Assembly (NCBI GenBank): GCA_964401995.1
Contig: CAYOAP010000004.1
Coordinates: forward strand, 1 to 64,000
Source: DATCBF01 sp964401995
GTDB lineage: Bacteria; Actinomycetota; Thermoleophilia; Solirubrobacterales; 70-9
Direction of reading: 5' to 3'
Length of the DNA stretch: 64,000 bases
Position numbers and translations under genes: made by a program. The notes beneath the pieces were generated by a model. It saw nothing but the letters and a program-made list of their open reading frames with translations. It made no database searches and was not told where the DNA came from. Positions 15,529-23,942 of the stretch are shown in pieces (within the stretch, counting starts at the first letter, position 1; every line of letters begins with the position of its first letter).

Positions 15529-16224
15529 ATGAAACTGCGATTCACAGCCACATCGGTTGCCGTCTGCGCCGCCTTTTTCGCCCTCGCGGCGGGGGCTGGG
15601 GCGACGATGGTCGGGATCTACCGCAACAGCATGGAGACGACGGCCCAGCGCAGCCAGCTGGTCAAGCTCGCCGGCCGTAGCTGCATCCGCGGCGGCTCCA
15701 ACCACGCCTTGCGGATCGAAATCGGCAAACGGACCAAAGAATGCTCCTACCGGACGCCAGTGATCGGCCGAGACCTCGAGATCGCGGCCACCGAGCGCCT
15801 GCTCAGCGGCACCCCGATGCCGCTCCAGCACAAGACCTTCCTCGGCCTTGAGCTGCGAGCCGGCGGCGGCGCCCAGTACCAGCTTGCCGTCTATCCGCTG
15901 CAGCAGAAGGTCCAGCTGCGCAAGAACTTGAGCGGCGGCACGATCGAATACCTGGCGATCGAAAAGGAAGTCGCCGCTGTCAAAGGCATCAACGAAGCCA
16001 ACCCGCTTCGCCTCAGCGCCTTCAACATCACCACCGGCCCTGAAAAGGGACAGGCTCGCCTGCGCGCCTACGTGGGTGGCGAACTCGTGGCTGAAGCGAC
16101 CGACCCCGGCGCCGGTGAATTGACCGGCCGGGCCGCCGCTGCCTCGGTCGGATCGGCCAGCAACGCCACCGGCGTCCTCGCCAGCGTCGACGATGTCGTC
16201 ATCCGCGTTCCCAGCCCTTTCTAG
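15529..16224 (+). CDS. Secreted beta-rich (concanavalin-like) protein
   Basis: A 231-residue exported protein. The ATG giving MKLRFTATSVAVCAAFFALA is chosen for its signal peptide; two GTG codons lie slightly upstream. The C-terminal half (LRLSAFNITTG, ARLRAYVGGELVAEATD, then GVLASVDDVVIRVP) has the strand pattern of laminin-G/jelly-roll carbohydrate-binding domains. No catalytic residues are recognisable. It diverges from ecm across about 90 bases. Confidence 0.65.
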   Translation: MKLRFTATSVAVCAAFFALAAGAGATMVGIYRNSMETTAQRSQLVKLAGRSCIRGGSNHALRIEIGKRTKECSYRTPVIGRDLEIAATERLLSGTPMPLQHKTFLGLELRAGGGAQYQLAVYPLQQKVQLRKNLSGGTIEYLAIEKEVAAVKGINEANPLRLSAFNITTGPEKGQARLRAYVGGELVAEATDPGAGELTGRAAAASVGSASNATGVLASVDDVVIRVPSPF

Positions 16225-16248
16225 CCGCGATCCGCATAATGCCGAGCG

Positions 16249-16539
16249 ATGTCGACCACAACGGTTGAGCGGCCGCGCAGCGCCGGCCCCGGTTCGGGGC
16301 TCGGTGGCAACTGGCGCGTGATCGTCCGCAACGACAACCACAACACCTTCGATCACGTCGCCCAGACGCTGGCCAGCGTCCTGCCCGGGGTCAGCCTCGA
16401 CCAGGGCCACCAGATTGCCGACCAGATCCACAACAGCGGCCAGGCGATCGTCTGGACCGGCCCGCGCGAGCCGGCCGAGCACTACTGGGAGATGCTTGAC
16501 GCAGCCGGCTTGACGATGGCCCCGCTCGAGCGGGGCTGA
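16249..16539 (+). CDS. clpS: ClpS-like Clp protease adaptor
   Basis: A 96-residue ClpS-family protein, which hands N-degron substrates to ClpA or ClpC. WRVIVRNDNHNTFDHVAQTL matches the VNDDYTPMEFV substrate pocket with the key Asn and first Asp kept and the second Asp changed to Asn. The binding-site His is present in QIHNSGQAIV. An N-terminal 20-residue low-complexity tail precedes the core, as in other ClpS. Its stop overlaps the start of the next gene (TGATG), an odd pairing with a secreted dehydrogenase. Confidence 0.78.
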   Translation: MSTTTVERPRSAGPGSGLGGNWRVIVRNDNHNTFDHVAQTLASVLPGVSLDQGHQIADQIHNSGQAIVWTGPREPAEHYWEMLDAAGLTMAPLERG

Positions 16540-19199
16540 TGACGAGGGCTCGACTTCTCGCCGTCACCCTGCTCGTGATCGGTGGGTTAGCGGCGGCCTG
16601 GCCTGGCGCCGCAAGCGCCGTCAGCCTCCCCCCGGGTTTCCAGGACGAAACTGTTTTCGAAGGCCTGGAAGAACCGACGTCCTTTCGCTTCGCCCCCGAC
16701 GGCCGTGTCTTCGTCGCCGAGAAGCAGGGCAAGATCCTCGTCTACGACAGCCTCGAAGACGCGACACCGACGGTCTTCGCCGACCTTCGCACCGAGGCTT
16801 ACGACAACGGCGACCGCGGGCTGCTCAGCATCGTGCTCGACCCCAACTTCGCGGAACACCCGTACGTCTATGCCCTCTACACCTATGACCACCTGCTCGG
16901 CGAAGCAGCCCCGGCCCCGAAATGGGGGACGCCCAATCAGGCTGGCGACCCTTGCCCAAAACCGGACAACGCCGATGTTGACGCCTGCCCGGTGAGCGGC
17001 CGGCTGGTGCGTCTGACCGCGGTGGGCGACCACGCGAAAGAACTCGAAGGGGGGGGTGGGGTCGCTGAGAAAGTCCTGGTCGAAGACTGGTGTCAGCAGT
17101 TCTCCTCGCACTCGATCGGGGACCTGCAGTTTGGCCCCGAAGGGGCGCTCTTCGCCAGCGGCGGCGACGGGGCAAGCTTCAACTCGACCGACTACGGCCA
17201 GTTCGGTTGGCCCCAGAAAAACCAGTGTGGCGACCCCCCGGGCGTTGTCGGCGAAGAACTGACGCCGCCGACCGCGGAGGGGGGCGCGCTGCGTGCTCAG
17301 AACACGGAAAACCTCGACGGCTCTGTGATCCGCGTCAACCCTGAAACCGGCGAGGGATTGCCGAGCAACCCGATGGCGTCCAGCCTCAACGCCAACACCC
17401 GGCGGATCATCGCCTACGGCTTTCGCAACCCGTTCCGCTTTGCGATCGACCCCGAGAGCGACGAGGTCTACGTCGGCAATGTCGGCTGGAACAGCTACGA
17501 GGAGATCGATCGTTTCTCGACTGTCCCCAATCCCGCCTTCAACTCTGGCTGGCCCTGCTACGAGGGGCCGATCAAGGCTTTCGATTACAGGCTTCTGGAA
17601 TTAGATGTTTGCGAAGCGCTCTACAACACGCCGGGCTCGACCGCGCCCCCGCTCTTTTCCTACAGCCACTACACGACGGTGACGCCGGAAGACACCTGCA
17701 ACATCAATGAAGGCTCTGGAGTTGCGGGGCTTGATATCTACGAGGGCGCCGCCTTCCCGGCGGCCTTCAAGGGCGCCCTCTTCTTCTCGGATTTCGTGCG
17801 CCGTTGCATCTACGTGATGTTTCCAGGGGAAGACGGCAGGCCAGACCCGTCGACGACGGTCCCGTTCATGACCGAAGGAGGGGTCTACCCGGCGATAGAC
17901 GTCGAGGAAGGGCCGGAAGGGAATCTCTTCTACGTGAAGCTCTTCAATGAAGCATTTGGCCCCGGCTCAATCCACCGGATCTCTTACTCGTCCGGCAACC
18001 AGCCGCCGGTCGCCCACCTCACGGTCGACAATCGCTGGGGGGCGACGCCACTGGTCACGCACTTCGACGCCTCCAGCTCAACCGATGACGATGGCGAAGC
18101 GTTGTCCTTCGAATGGGATCTGAACGGGACCGGCGCCTTTGCCCCGGGGGCAGGCACCGCGACGAAGACATTCAGCGACGAAGAAAACCACACAGTCGCC
18201 GTCCGGGTCAAAGACGGACACGGTGCAAGCAGCATCGCCCGGGTGACGGTGTATCCCGGGGACACTCCGCCTGAACCCGAAATTCTGGAACCGGCAGAAG
18301 CGAGCCCAGGCTCCGGCGTGGCCGAACTCGAATGGCATGTCGGTCAGCCGATCCACTTTGTCGGCGCTGCCGAAGACAGCGAGGACGGGCCGCTTGCCGC
18401 CACCAGCCTGGGCTGGAACTCTCGCCTTTACCACTGTCCCTCTGGCTGTCACGTCCACCCGCTCCAGGCGTTCCCGGCGGTTGATTCGGGGACCTTGATC
18501 GCGCCCGATCATGACTACCCATCGCTGATCGAACTGACCTTGACCGCAACCGATTCTCGGGGGCTTGCCGTCAGCAAAGGGATCAAAATCAATGCGCACC
18601 CAGTCCAGCTGGCGATCGCGTCAGAACCGCCGGGCGTGACTCTCAACGCCGGCCAGTCGACGAAGCCGGCCCCGTTCAGCCTGACCGCGATCGAAGACTC
18701 CAACATCTCGCTGGCGGCCCCTCGAACCGCGGAAGTGGGGGGCAAGACGTATCTCTGGAGCGGCTGGTCTGACGGCGGTGCCCGCGTGCACACGATCGTC
18801 GCCAGCGACCTCGCTGCCTACACCGCGTTCTACACCGTCACGAAAGGGCCTGGGGCGGCCCCGGGGCCGGGAGGGGGGGCCGTTTATCCAGAGACGCTGC
18901 TTCTCGGGCATCCGGACAAGAAGACCAGGCGCACGGTCGCGCGATTCGTCTTCTCATCCAGCGAGCTGAACTCCAGCTTTCGTTGCCGGCTCGACAAGGA
19001 TCCCTATAGGCCGTGTCGCTCGCCCCACCTATACCGCCATCTGCAGGCGGGGCGGCACCTTTTTCAGGTTGCGGCAGTCGATGGTCGTGGCGCTATCGAC
19101 CCGACCTCCGCGTCGTTCAGATGGAGCGTGCTCTGCCCTACTCGACAGCCAGCAGGGTGTGCCAGGCGGGGAGGAGGGGGAGGTCGTAGTAGCCGATGA
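16539..19199 (+). CDS. Secreted PQQ-type sugar dehydrogenase-like protein with PKD domain
   Basis: An 886-residue exported protein with a signal peptide over residues 1-27. Residues 35-480 form a six-bladed glucose/sorbosone-dehydrogenase-type propeller: LEEPTSFRFAPDGRVFVAEK, GDRGLLSIVLDPNF, HSIGDLQFGPEG, AYGFRNPFRFAIDP and VGNVGWNSYEEID. Residues about 490-570 are a PKD domain (PVAHLTVDNRWGATPLVTHF, then EWDLNG and VRVKDGHG). The rest is beta-rich and unassigned. It would oxidise sugars with PQQ outside the membrane or simply bind carbohydrate. Translation is coupled to clpS. The last 20 codons overlap the opposite gene and are Gly/Arg-rich, so the 3' end may be non-native. Confidence 0.85.
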   Translation: MTRARLLAVTLLVIGGLAAAWPGAASAVSLPPGFQDETVFEGLEEPTSFRFAPDGRVFVAEKQGKILVYDSLEDATPTVFADLRTEAYDNGDRGLLSIVLDPNFAEHPYVYALYTYDHLLGEAAPAPKWGTPNQAGDPCPKPDNADVDACPVSGRLVRLTAVGDHAKELEGGGGVAEKVLVEDWCQQFSSHSIGDLQFGPEGALFASGGDGASFNSTDYGQFGWPQKNQCGDPPGVVGEELTPPTAEGGALRAQNTENLDGSVIRVNPETGEGLPSNPMASSLNANTRRIIAYGFRNPFRFAIDPESDEVYVGNVGWNSYEEIDRFSTVPNPAFNSGWPCYEGPIKAFDYRLLELDVCEALYNTPGSTAPPLFSYSHYTTVTPEDTCNINEGSGVAGLDIYEGAAFPAAFKGALFFSDFVRRCIYVMFPGEDGRPDPSTTVPFMTEGGVYPAIDVEEGPEGNLFYVKLFNEAFGPGSIHRISYSSGNQPPVAHLTVDNRWGATPLVTHFDASSSTDDDGEALSFEWDLNGTGAFAPGAGTATKTFSDEENHTVAVRVKDGHGASSIARVTVYPGDTPPEPEILEPAEASPGSGVAELEWHVGQPIHFVGAAEDSEDGPLAATSLGWNSRLYHCPSGCHVHPLQAFPAVDSGTLIAPDHDYPSLIELTLTATDSRGLAVSKGIKINAHPVQLAIASEPPGVTLNAGQSTKPAPFSLTAIEDSNISLAAPRTAEVGGKTYLWSGWSDGGARVHTIVASDLAAYTAFYTVTKGPGAAPGPGGGAVYPETLLLGHPDKKTRRTVARFVFSSSELNSSFRCRLDKDPYRPCRSPHLYRHLQAGRHLFQVAAVDGRGAIDPTSASFRWSVLCPTRQPAGCARRGGGGGRSSR

Positions 19200-19431
19200 C
19201 CGCCGCCCGGGCCTGCTCGATCTCATCCGAGAACCAGTAGCGCTCGAAGTCGGAGCGGCTCTCCCAGGTCGAGGTCTGGCGGAAGGCGAGCGGATCGTCG
19301 ATCGAGCGGATCAGCGACCAGCTTTTGGCGCCGAAGGCGGGCATCCGCGCCGCCGCCGTCTCCCAGACGTCGAGCCAGCGGTCGGCTCGGAAGGGTGCGA
19401 TGTGCCAGTCCAGCGTGCAGACCTCAACCAT
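19138..19431 (-). CDS. Small dimeric alpha/beta-barrel (ABM-like) protein
   Basis: A 97-residue protein whose ATG comes two bases after the ccr stop, so it is co-translated with ccr. LDWHIAPFRADRWLDVWETA and SLIRSIDDPLAFRQTSTWES, then DFERYWFSDEIEQARAAV, follow the strand-helix-strand pattern of antibiotic-biosynthesis-monooxygenase and EthD-type ferredoxin-like barrels. No catalytic role is evident. Its tight link to ccr suggests an accessory role in carboxylation, but this is inference. Confidence 0.65.
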   Translation of the reverse strand: MVEVCTLDWHIAPFRADRWLDVWETAAARMPAFGAKSWSLIRSIDDPLAFRQTSTWESRSDFERYWFSDEIEQARAAVIGYYDLPLLPAWHTLLAVE

Positions 19432-19433
19432 GG

Positions 19434-20696
19434 TTATGCCCCCACCTCCGCCCGGATTGCTCCGGGGCCGTCGTCGACCTTGCCTTCATCCTCGGCCTCG
19501 GATCCAACCAGGATCGAGATCTTGCCGAGGTGCTTGTTTTCGTGCAGCAGCTGGTGCGCGTCGGGGACGCCCTCGAAGTCCATCGTCTTCCAGAGGACCG
19601 GCCGCACCTTGCCCTCGGCCATCAGCTGGTTCGCCCGCATGCACTCGTAGGCGTTGGCGAAGTGGGAGCCGATGATCTGCTTCTGGCGCATCCACAGGTA
19701 GCGGACGTCGAAGTCGAGCTGGAAGCCGGAGGTGGCCCCGCAGATGACGACTTTGCCGAATGGCTTGACGGTGTAGACCGAGGTCGGGAAGGTCGCCTGG
19801 CCGACGTGCTCGAAGACGATGTCGGGGGCGTCGCCGAGGATCTCTTTGACCCGCTTGGCGAAGCCGCGCGAGGCCTTGAAGCGCTCCTTGTCGGCGGCCG
19901 GGTCGGTGAGGTTCGCGTCGGTCCGCATCATCTCGCCGAACTCGTTGCGGTTGATGTAGTCGACCGCGCCCAGCTGCTTGACCAGCTCGCCCTTCTCGTC
20001 GGAGGAGACGACCCCGACCGCGTTGGCGCCGGCCGCCTTGCAGAGCTGCACGGCGAAGACGCCGAGGCCGCCGGCGGCGCCCCAGATTAGGACGTTGTGG
20101 CCGGGCTGCAGCTTGCACTGGTCGATCAGCATCCGGTAGGCGGTGAAGTAGGTCAGCCCGTAGGCGGAGGAGTCGACCCAGGAGAGGTTGCGCGGCTTCG
20201 CCAGCAGCTGCTGCGCCTGCACCTTGGTGAACTGGGCGAAGGAGCCCCAGGTCGTCTCGTAGCCCCAGATCCGCTGGCTGGGGGCGGCGAGCGGGTCGAG
20301 CCCGTGGACCTCGACGTCCTCGTAGGAGGCCTGGTTGCAGTGGACGACGACCTCGTCGCCGGGCTTCCAGCGGGTAACGCCCTCGCCGACTTTCCAGACG
20401 ACGCCCGAGGCGTCGGAGCCGCCGATGTGGTGGCCGTACTCGGGATGGTCGCCGTAGGGGAAGACGGAGACCGGCTTGCCCAGCGCCGCCCAGACGTTGT
20501 TGAAGTTGACGCCGGCCGCCATCACGCGGACGATCACCTCGAAGGCGCCGGGCTCGGGCACCTCGATCTGCTCAAGCTGGAAAGCGTCTTTGGGCTCGCC
20601 CTCGCGCTCCTGGCGGATCACCCACGCCGCCATCGTCTCGGGCAGGGTTCCGGGCTCTACGTCGAGCTTCGAGATCGCACTGGTATCAACGGCCAA
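19434..20696 (-). CDS. ccr: Crotonyl-CoA carboxylase/reductase
   Basis: NADPH-dependent medium-chain dehydrogenase/reductase of 420 residues that reductively carboxylates crotonyl-CoA to (2S)-ethylmalonyl-CoA, the committing step of the EMC pathway. Family blocks are GVNFNNVWA, GGSDASGVVWKVG, QRIWGYET, SFAQFTKVQAQQL, IWGAAGGLG (NADPH), DIVFEHVGQATFP and IIGSHFAN. Of the four CO2-pocket residues reported for Kitasatospora Ccr (Asn81, Phe170, Glu171, His365 by my recollection), Asn66, Glu147 and His345 are present and Phe is Tyr146, as in proteobacterial Ccr. The TTG start is supported by GGAGG five bases ahead. It is followed by the ABM-like gene and preceded on its strand by rmuC. Confidence 0.95.
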   Translation of the reverse strand: MAVDTSAISKLDVEPGTLPETMAAWVIRQEREGEPKDAFQLEQIEVPEPGAFEVIVRVMAAGVNFNNVWAALGKPVSVFPYGDHPEYGHHIGGSDASGVVWKVGEGVTRWKPGDEVVVHCNQASYEDVEVHGLDPLAAPSQRIWGYETTWGSFAQFTKVQAQQLLAKPRNLSWVDSSAYGLTYFTAYRMLIDQCKLQPGHNVLIWGAAGGLGVFAVQLCKAAGANAVGVVSSDEKGELVKQLGAVDYINRNEFGEMMRTDANLTDPAADKERFKASRGFAKRVKEILGDAPDIVFEHVGQATFPTSVYTVKPFGKVVICGATSGFQLDFDVRYLWMRQKQIIGSHFANAYECMRANQLMAEGKVRPVLWKTMDFEGVPDAHQLLHENKHLGKISILVGSEAEDEGKVDDGPGAIRAEVGA

Positions 20697-20735
20697 GGGG
20701 TCCTCCGCAAATCGTCGGTGACGGAGCGGCGAATC

Positions 20736-21911
20736 CTAATCGAGCACGGGGGTCTCGGCCTCGCGCAGCTCCGGGGCCGAGATTGCACGGACCGAGATCT
20801 CGATCGGCTCCGGCGGCTCGATCTCCTTGCCGGGGGCGATCCCGAGGCTCTCGACCTTGCGCAGCTGCGGCAGCAGCCTGCCCTCCATCGAGCCGACGGC
20901 GGAGTCGTAGGCGCCGGCGGCCGTGGTCAGTCCTCTGCCGACTTTCTCGAAGTCGCTGAGGAACTTCGAGAAGCGGGCGTGCATGGTGCCGGCGGCGTCG
21001 GCGATCTCGGCCGCCTCGGCGACCATCCGCTCCTGGCGCCAGCCCAGCTCCATCGTCCGCAGCAGCCCGATCAGCGAGGTCGGGCTGACCAGCAGGACGT
21101 TGCGCTCCAGCGCGTAGTCGAAGAGCTCCGGGTCGGCGGCGAAGGCGGCGTGCAGGGCGGGCTCGTTGGGGATGAAGCAGATCACCAGGTCCGGCATCTC
21201 GCCGGCCTTGAACTGCCCCTGGTAGTCCTTCGAGCTGAGCGCGCGGACGTGCTCGCGGGCCTGGCGGGCGTGGCGCTCGAGGTGGGCGCGGCGCTCCGAT
21301 TCGACCTCCGACTCCTGGGCGTCGAGGAAGGCGTCGAGCGGCACCTTGGAGTCGGCGACGAAGCTGCGGTTCTCCGGCAGCAGGAAGCGGGCGTCGGGGC
21401 GCAGGTTGCCGTCTTCGGTCCGCAGCGTCTCCTGCAGCTCGAAGTCGACGTGCTCGGTCATGCCGGCGATCTCGATGCAGCGGCGCAGCTGCAGCTCGCC
21501 CCACTGGCCGCGGGTCTGCGGCTGGCGCAGCGCCTTCTTCAGCCCCGCCGTCTCCGAGTTGAGGTTGCCGATCGTCTGCCCCATCTGCTCGAGCAGGGTC
21601 TTGGTCTGCAGGTCGGTCTCGCCGCGGCGGCGGACCTCGGCTTCGATCTTCTCCTGGCCCTTGGCGATTCGCTCGGTCAGGCCCTTGATCTCGGCCTGGC
21701 GCTTGTCGAGCGCCGCTGCCGATGCCTGTGCATCGAGCTTGCGCGACTCCTCGTTGACCCGCAGCAGGTCGGCGACCGCTTTTGAGGTCGCTTCCTGGAT
21801 CGCGGGCCCGAGATCCTCCTGCTCCGGCAGCGGCGCCTCACGCCCGGAAACGAGCATGTAGACGAGCCCTGCGGCGAGGACGACGACGGCTATTGCGAGC
21901 ACAACGGTCAC
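20736..21911 (-). CDS. rmuC: RmuC-family DNA recombination protein
   Basis: A 391-residue protein of the RmuC family, thought to limit DNA inversions at short repeats, with a restriction-endonuclease-like core. A membrane helix (VVLAIAVVVLAAGLVYMLV) is followed by a coiled coil (residues 40-125). The core has RGQWGELQLRRCIEIAGM, DSKVPLDAFLDA and PDLVICFIPNEPALHAA. It starts with GTG. It lies 39 bases upstream of ccr on the same strand, so some ccr transcripts may start ahead of rmuC. Confidence 0.9.
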   Translation of the reverse strand: MTVVLAIAVVVLAAGLVYMLVSGREAPLPEQEDLGPAIQEATSKAVADLLRVNEESRKLDAQASAAALDKRQAEIKGLTERIAKGQEKIEAEVRRRGETDLQTKTLLEQMGQTIGNLNSETAGLKKALRQPQTRGQWGELQLRRCIEIAGMTEHVDFELQETLRTEDGNLRPDARFLLPENRSFVADSKVPLDAFLDAQESEVESERRAHLERHARQAREHVRALSSKDYQGQFKAGEMPDLVICFIPNEPALHAAFAADPELFDYALERNVLLVSPTSLIGLLRTMELGWRQERMVAEAAEIADAAGTMHARFSKFLSDFEKVGRGLTTAAGAYDSAVGSMEGRLLPQLRKVESLGIAPGKEIEPPEPIEISVRAISAPELREAETPVLD

Positions 21912-21974
21912 GGCTGCCGATGGTGAAGCACCGATCAGACGGGACTACCGGGCCGAAAAGCCGCTAGATGGGGG

Positions 21975-22460
21975 CTATGGCAGCAGAACGTCGTTCTGCG
22001 AAGAGGCGCGGAACGGGCCGACGACGAGTGTCGCTGCCTTCGCGCCGGGGATGTCGGCCGCGCTGATCGTGTAGCTGCCGGTTGGCAGGTCGGCCTGCAG
22101 GCCGACGGTCGAGTTGCCGTAGAGCGGGCCGGAAGTGGCGTTCTTGGGGCCGCGGACTTCCAGGCGCGAGTTGGATTCGGTCAGGTTGGCGGCGACGAAG
22201 ACGACCGTCAGCGGCGCGTTGGTCTTGATCGGCGGCTGGGCCGCGTGCTGGTTCTGGGGGATCTGCTGGGTCTTTTCAGGCCCGATCCCGATCTGTTCGG
22301 GCTGGATCGTGACCGCGTGATCGCTGACCGTGACGCTGACCCGGGTCGGCGCCTGCGGCCGCTGCTTGTTGGGGTGGCTTTCGGCGCCGCAGCCGCCGAT
22401 GGCGAGCGCAAGCGTCCCGAGCGCACAGGCCACCGCGATTCTGCCTCTCCCACGACCCAT
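21975..22460 (-). CDS. Lipoprotein with cupredoxin-like domain
   Basis: A 161-residue exported protein: MGRGRGRIAVACALGTLALA leads to a lipobox-like IGGC. The mature part (APLTVVFVAANLTESNSRLE, GPLYGNSTVGLQADLPTGSY, ATLVVGP) has the beta-sandwich pattern of cupredoxin-like or Ig-like folds, but no copper ligands (His-Cys-His-Met set) are visible. Function unknown. It precedes rmuC on the minus strand. Confidence 0.65.
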   Translation of the reverse strand: MGRGRGRIAVACALGTLALAIGGCGAESHPNKQRPQAPTRVSVTVSDHAVTIQPEQIGIGPEKTQQIPQNQHAAQPPIKTNAPLTVVFVAANLTESNSRLEVRGPKNATSGPLYGNSTVGLQADLPTGSYTISAADIPGAKAATLVVGPFRASSQNDVLLP

Positions 22461-22471
22461 TGCGGCGGAAT

Positions 22472-23425
22472 CTAACCGAACGGCAAGTCGACAACCTCGG
22501 CCGTAACGCCATCTTCACCTACGGCGAGGCTGTCGCCGGGCCCCGCCTCGCGGCGGACGATCGCCAGCCCGATCGGGCCGAGGGAGGGGGAGACGCAGGC
22601 CGAGCCCAGCGCCCCGACCTCCTTCTCGCCTAGCAGGAGCGGGGCGCCGGGGTCGGCGGGGGCGCTCAGCCGCAGCCCTCTCAGGTTGCGGTTGGGCTTG
22701 CCCTTGTAGTGGAGGCGGGCGACTGTCTCCTGGCCGATGTAGCAGCCCTTGGTGAAGCTGACCGTGGCCTCGACGATGCCCGCCTCGGCCGGCATCGTGG
22801 CAACGCCCATCTCGGCGCCGAAGCGGGGGGCGCCGGCTTCGACCCGCAGGATCTCGACCGCCTCTGCGCTGACCTCGACCGCGCCGGCCCCGCTGAGGGC
22901 TTCGCGCAGGCGGCTCGCCTCAGATGCCTCGCAGATCAGGTCGATCCCGGTCGCGGTCCCGGCCGCGAGGCACTCGACTCCGCTGACGGTGGCGAGTTCG
23001 CAGGCGTGCTCGGGCAGCGGCGGCGTGCCCGCGATCTCGGCGCTGCGCGGCCCGATCAGGGAGAGGATCGCGCGCTCTGCGCTGACGTCGGCGACTTCTA
23101 CCTCGCGGCCGATCTTGTACATCTGCAGGTGCTTGCGGGCTGCCTCCAGCCCCTCCGGCTCGGTGTCGAGCCAGATCTCCTCGGCCGCCGGGCGCAGGAC
23201 CCGCATGTCGGACTGCATGTGCCCCTTGCGGTCGAGCAGGATCGCGTACTGGCCGTCGCCAGGCTCGAGGCTCTCGACGTCATTGGTGAGCTGGCCCTGC
23301 AGGTACTCGGCGGCATCGGGGCCGGTGACCAGGAGCACGCCGCGGCCGGAGCGGTCCAACAGCCCGCACTCCTCGCGCAGCTGCCGGTACTGGGCGTCGA
23401 GCTCAACTGTCGGGGTCGTGGCCAT
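22472..23425 (-). CDS. ygfZ: YgfZ/GcvT-domain folate-binding protein
   Basis: A 317-residue aminomethyltransferase-fold protein of the YgfZ (IBA57/CAF17) group, which helps assemble or repair Fe-S enzymes with a folate cofactor. The signature K-G-C-Y-x-G-Q-E is present as TKGCYIGQETVAR near residue 230. The N-terminal part has LLDRSGRGVLLVTGPDAAEY and LQGQLTNDVESL. It diverges from mntR with 52 bases between the start codons. Confidence 0.9.
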   Translation of the reverse strand: MATTPTVELDAQYRQLREECGLLDRSGRGVLLVTGPDAAEYLQGQLTNDVESLEPGDGQYAILLDRKGHMQSDMRVLRPAAEEIWLDTEPEGLEAARKHLQMYKIGREVEVADVSAERAILSLIGPRSAEIAGTPPLPEHACELATVSGVECLAAGTATGIDLICEASEASRLREALSGAGAVEVSAEAVEILRVEAGAPRFGAEMGVATMPAEAGIVEATVSFTKGCYIGQETVARLHYKGKPNRNLRGLRLSAPADPGAPLLLGEKEVGALGSACVSPSLGPIGLAIVRREAGPGDSLAVGEDGVTAEVVDLPFG

Positions 23426-23470
23426 CCCGTGATTCTAGGAAGCGCCGGGCGCCGGCCTGGCAGTCCGTCT

Positions 23471-23507
23471 TTTAGATATGTCAAAATCAGATTTAGACGT
23501 GTCAAAA
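23471..23507 (+). promoter_or_regulatory. Twin operator-like boxes at the mntR start
   Basis: TTTAGATATGTCAAAA (23471-23486) and TTTAGACGTGTCAAAA (23492-23507) are a 21-base direct repeat, two helix turns apart on one face. Each is an imperfect palindrome (ideal TTTTGACATGTCAAAA) of the DtxR/MntR type. They overlap both possible start codons of mntR, which suggests autoregulation. Confidence 0.65.
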
Positions 23508-23942
23508 ACTTCTGAGGCAATCGAGGATTACGCGAAGGCGATCTATCGGCTCGAACAGAACCGGGAGGGCCCGGTGCTGAACGGCGAAGTGGCCGAGCGC
23601 CTCGGCGTGACGCCGGCGACGGCGACCTCGATGCTGAAACGGCTCGCCGGCCTCGGCTTCGTCGACTACCAGCCCTACAAGGGCGTGACCCTGACCCCGG
23701 CTGGGCAGAAGGTCGCGCTCGAGGTGATCCGCCACCACCGCCTGATTGAGGCCTATCTCTCCGAGGCGCTGGGGATGCCAAGCGACAGGGTCCACGCCGA
23801 GGCCGAGGTGCTCGAGCACTACATCTCCGAGGAGCTGGAGCTGCTGATCGCCGCCAAGCTGGGGGAGCCGAGCCACGATCCCCACGGGACGCCGATCCCC
23901 GGCCCCGACCTGCGGCTTCCGGATGCGGGAGAGGGCGCGTGA
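23478..23942 (+). CDS. mntR: Metal-dependent regulator, MntR/DtxR family
   Basis: A 154-residue repressor. The winged HTH spans residues 10-70 (SEAIEDYAKAIYRLE, AERLGVTPATATSMLKRLAG) and is followed by the dimerisation and metal-binding domain with RHHRLIEAYLSEALG and HAEAEVLEHYIS. The SH3-like third domain of IdeR is absent, as in MntR. Both the ATG used here and a GTG seven codons later lack a Shine-Dalgarno sequence; the 21-base operator duplication also duplicates the start region (MSKSDLD-VSKTSE), so translation may be leaderless. It overlaps mntH by four bases and would control Mn uptake with itself. Confidence 0.88.
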   Translation: MSKSDLDVSKTSEAIEDYAKAIYRLEQNREGPVLNGEVAERLGVTPATATSMLKRLAGLGFVDYQPYKGVTLTPAGQKVALEVIRHHRLIEAYLSEALGMPSDRVHAEAEVLEHYISEELELLIAAKLGEPSHDPHGTPIPGPDLRLPDAGEGA

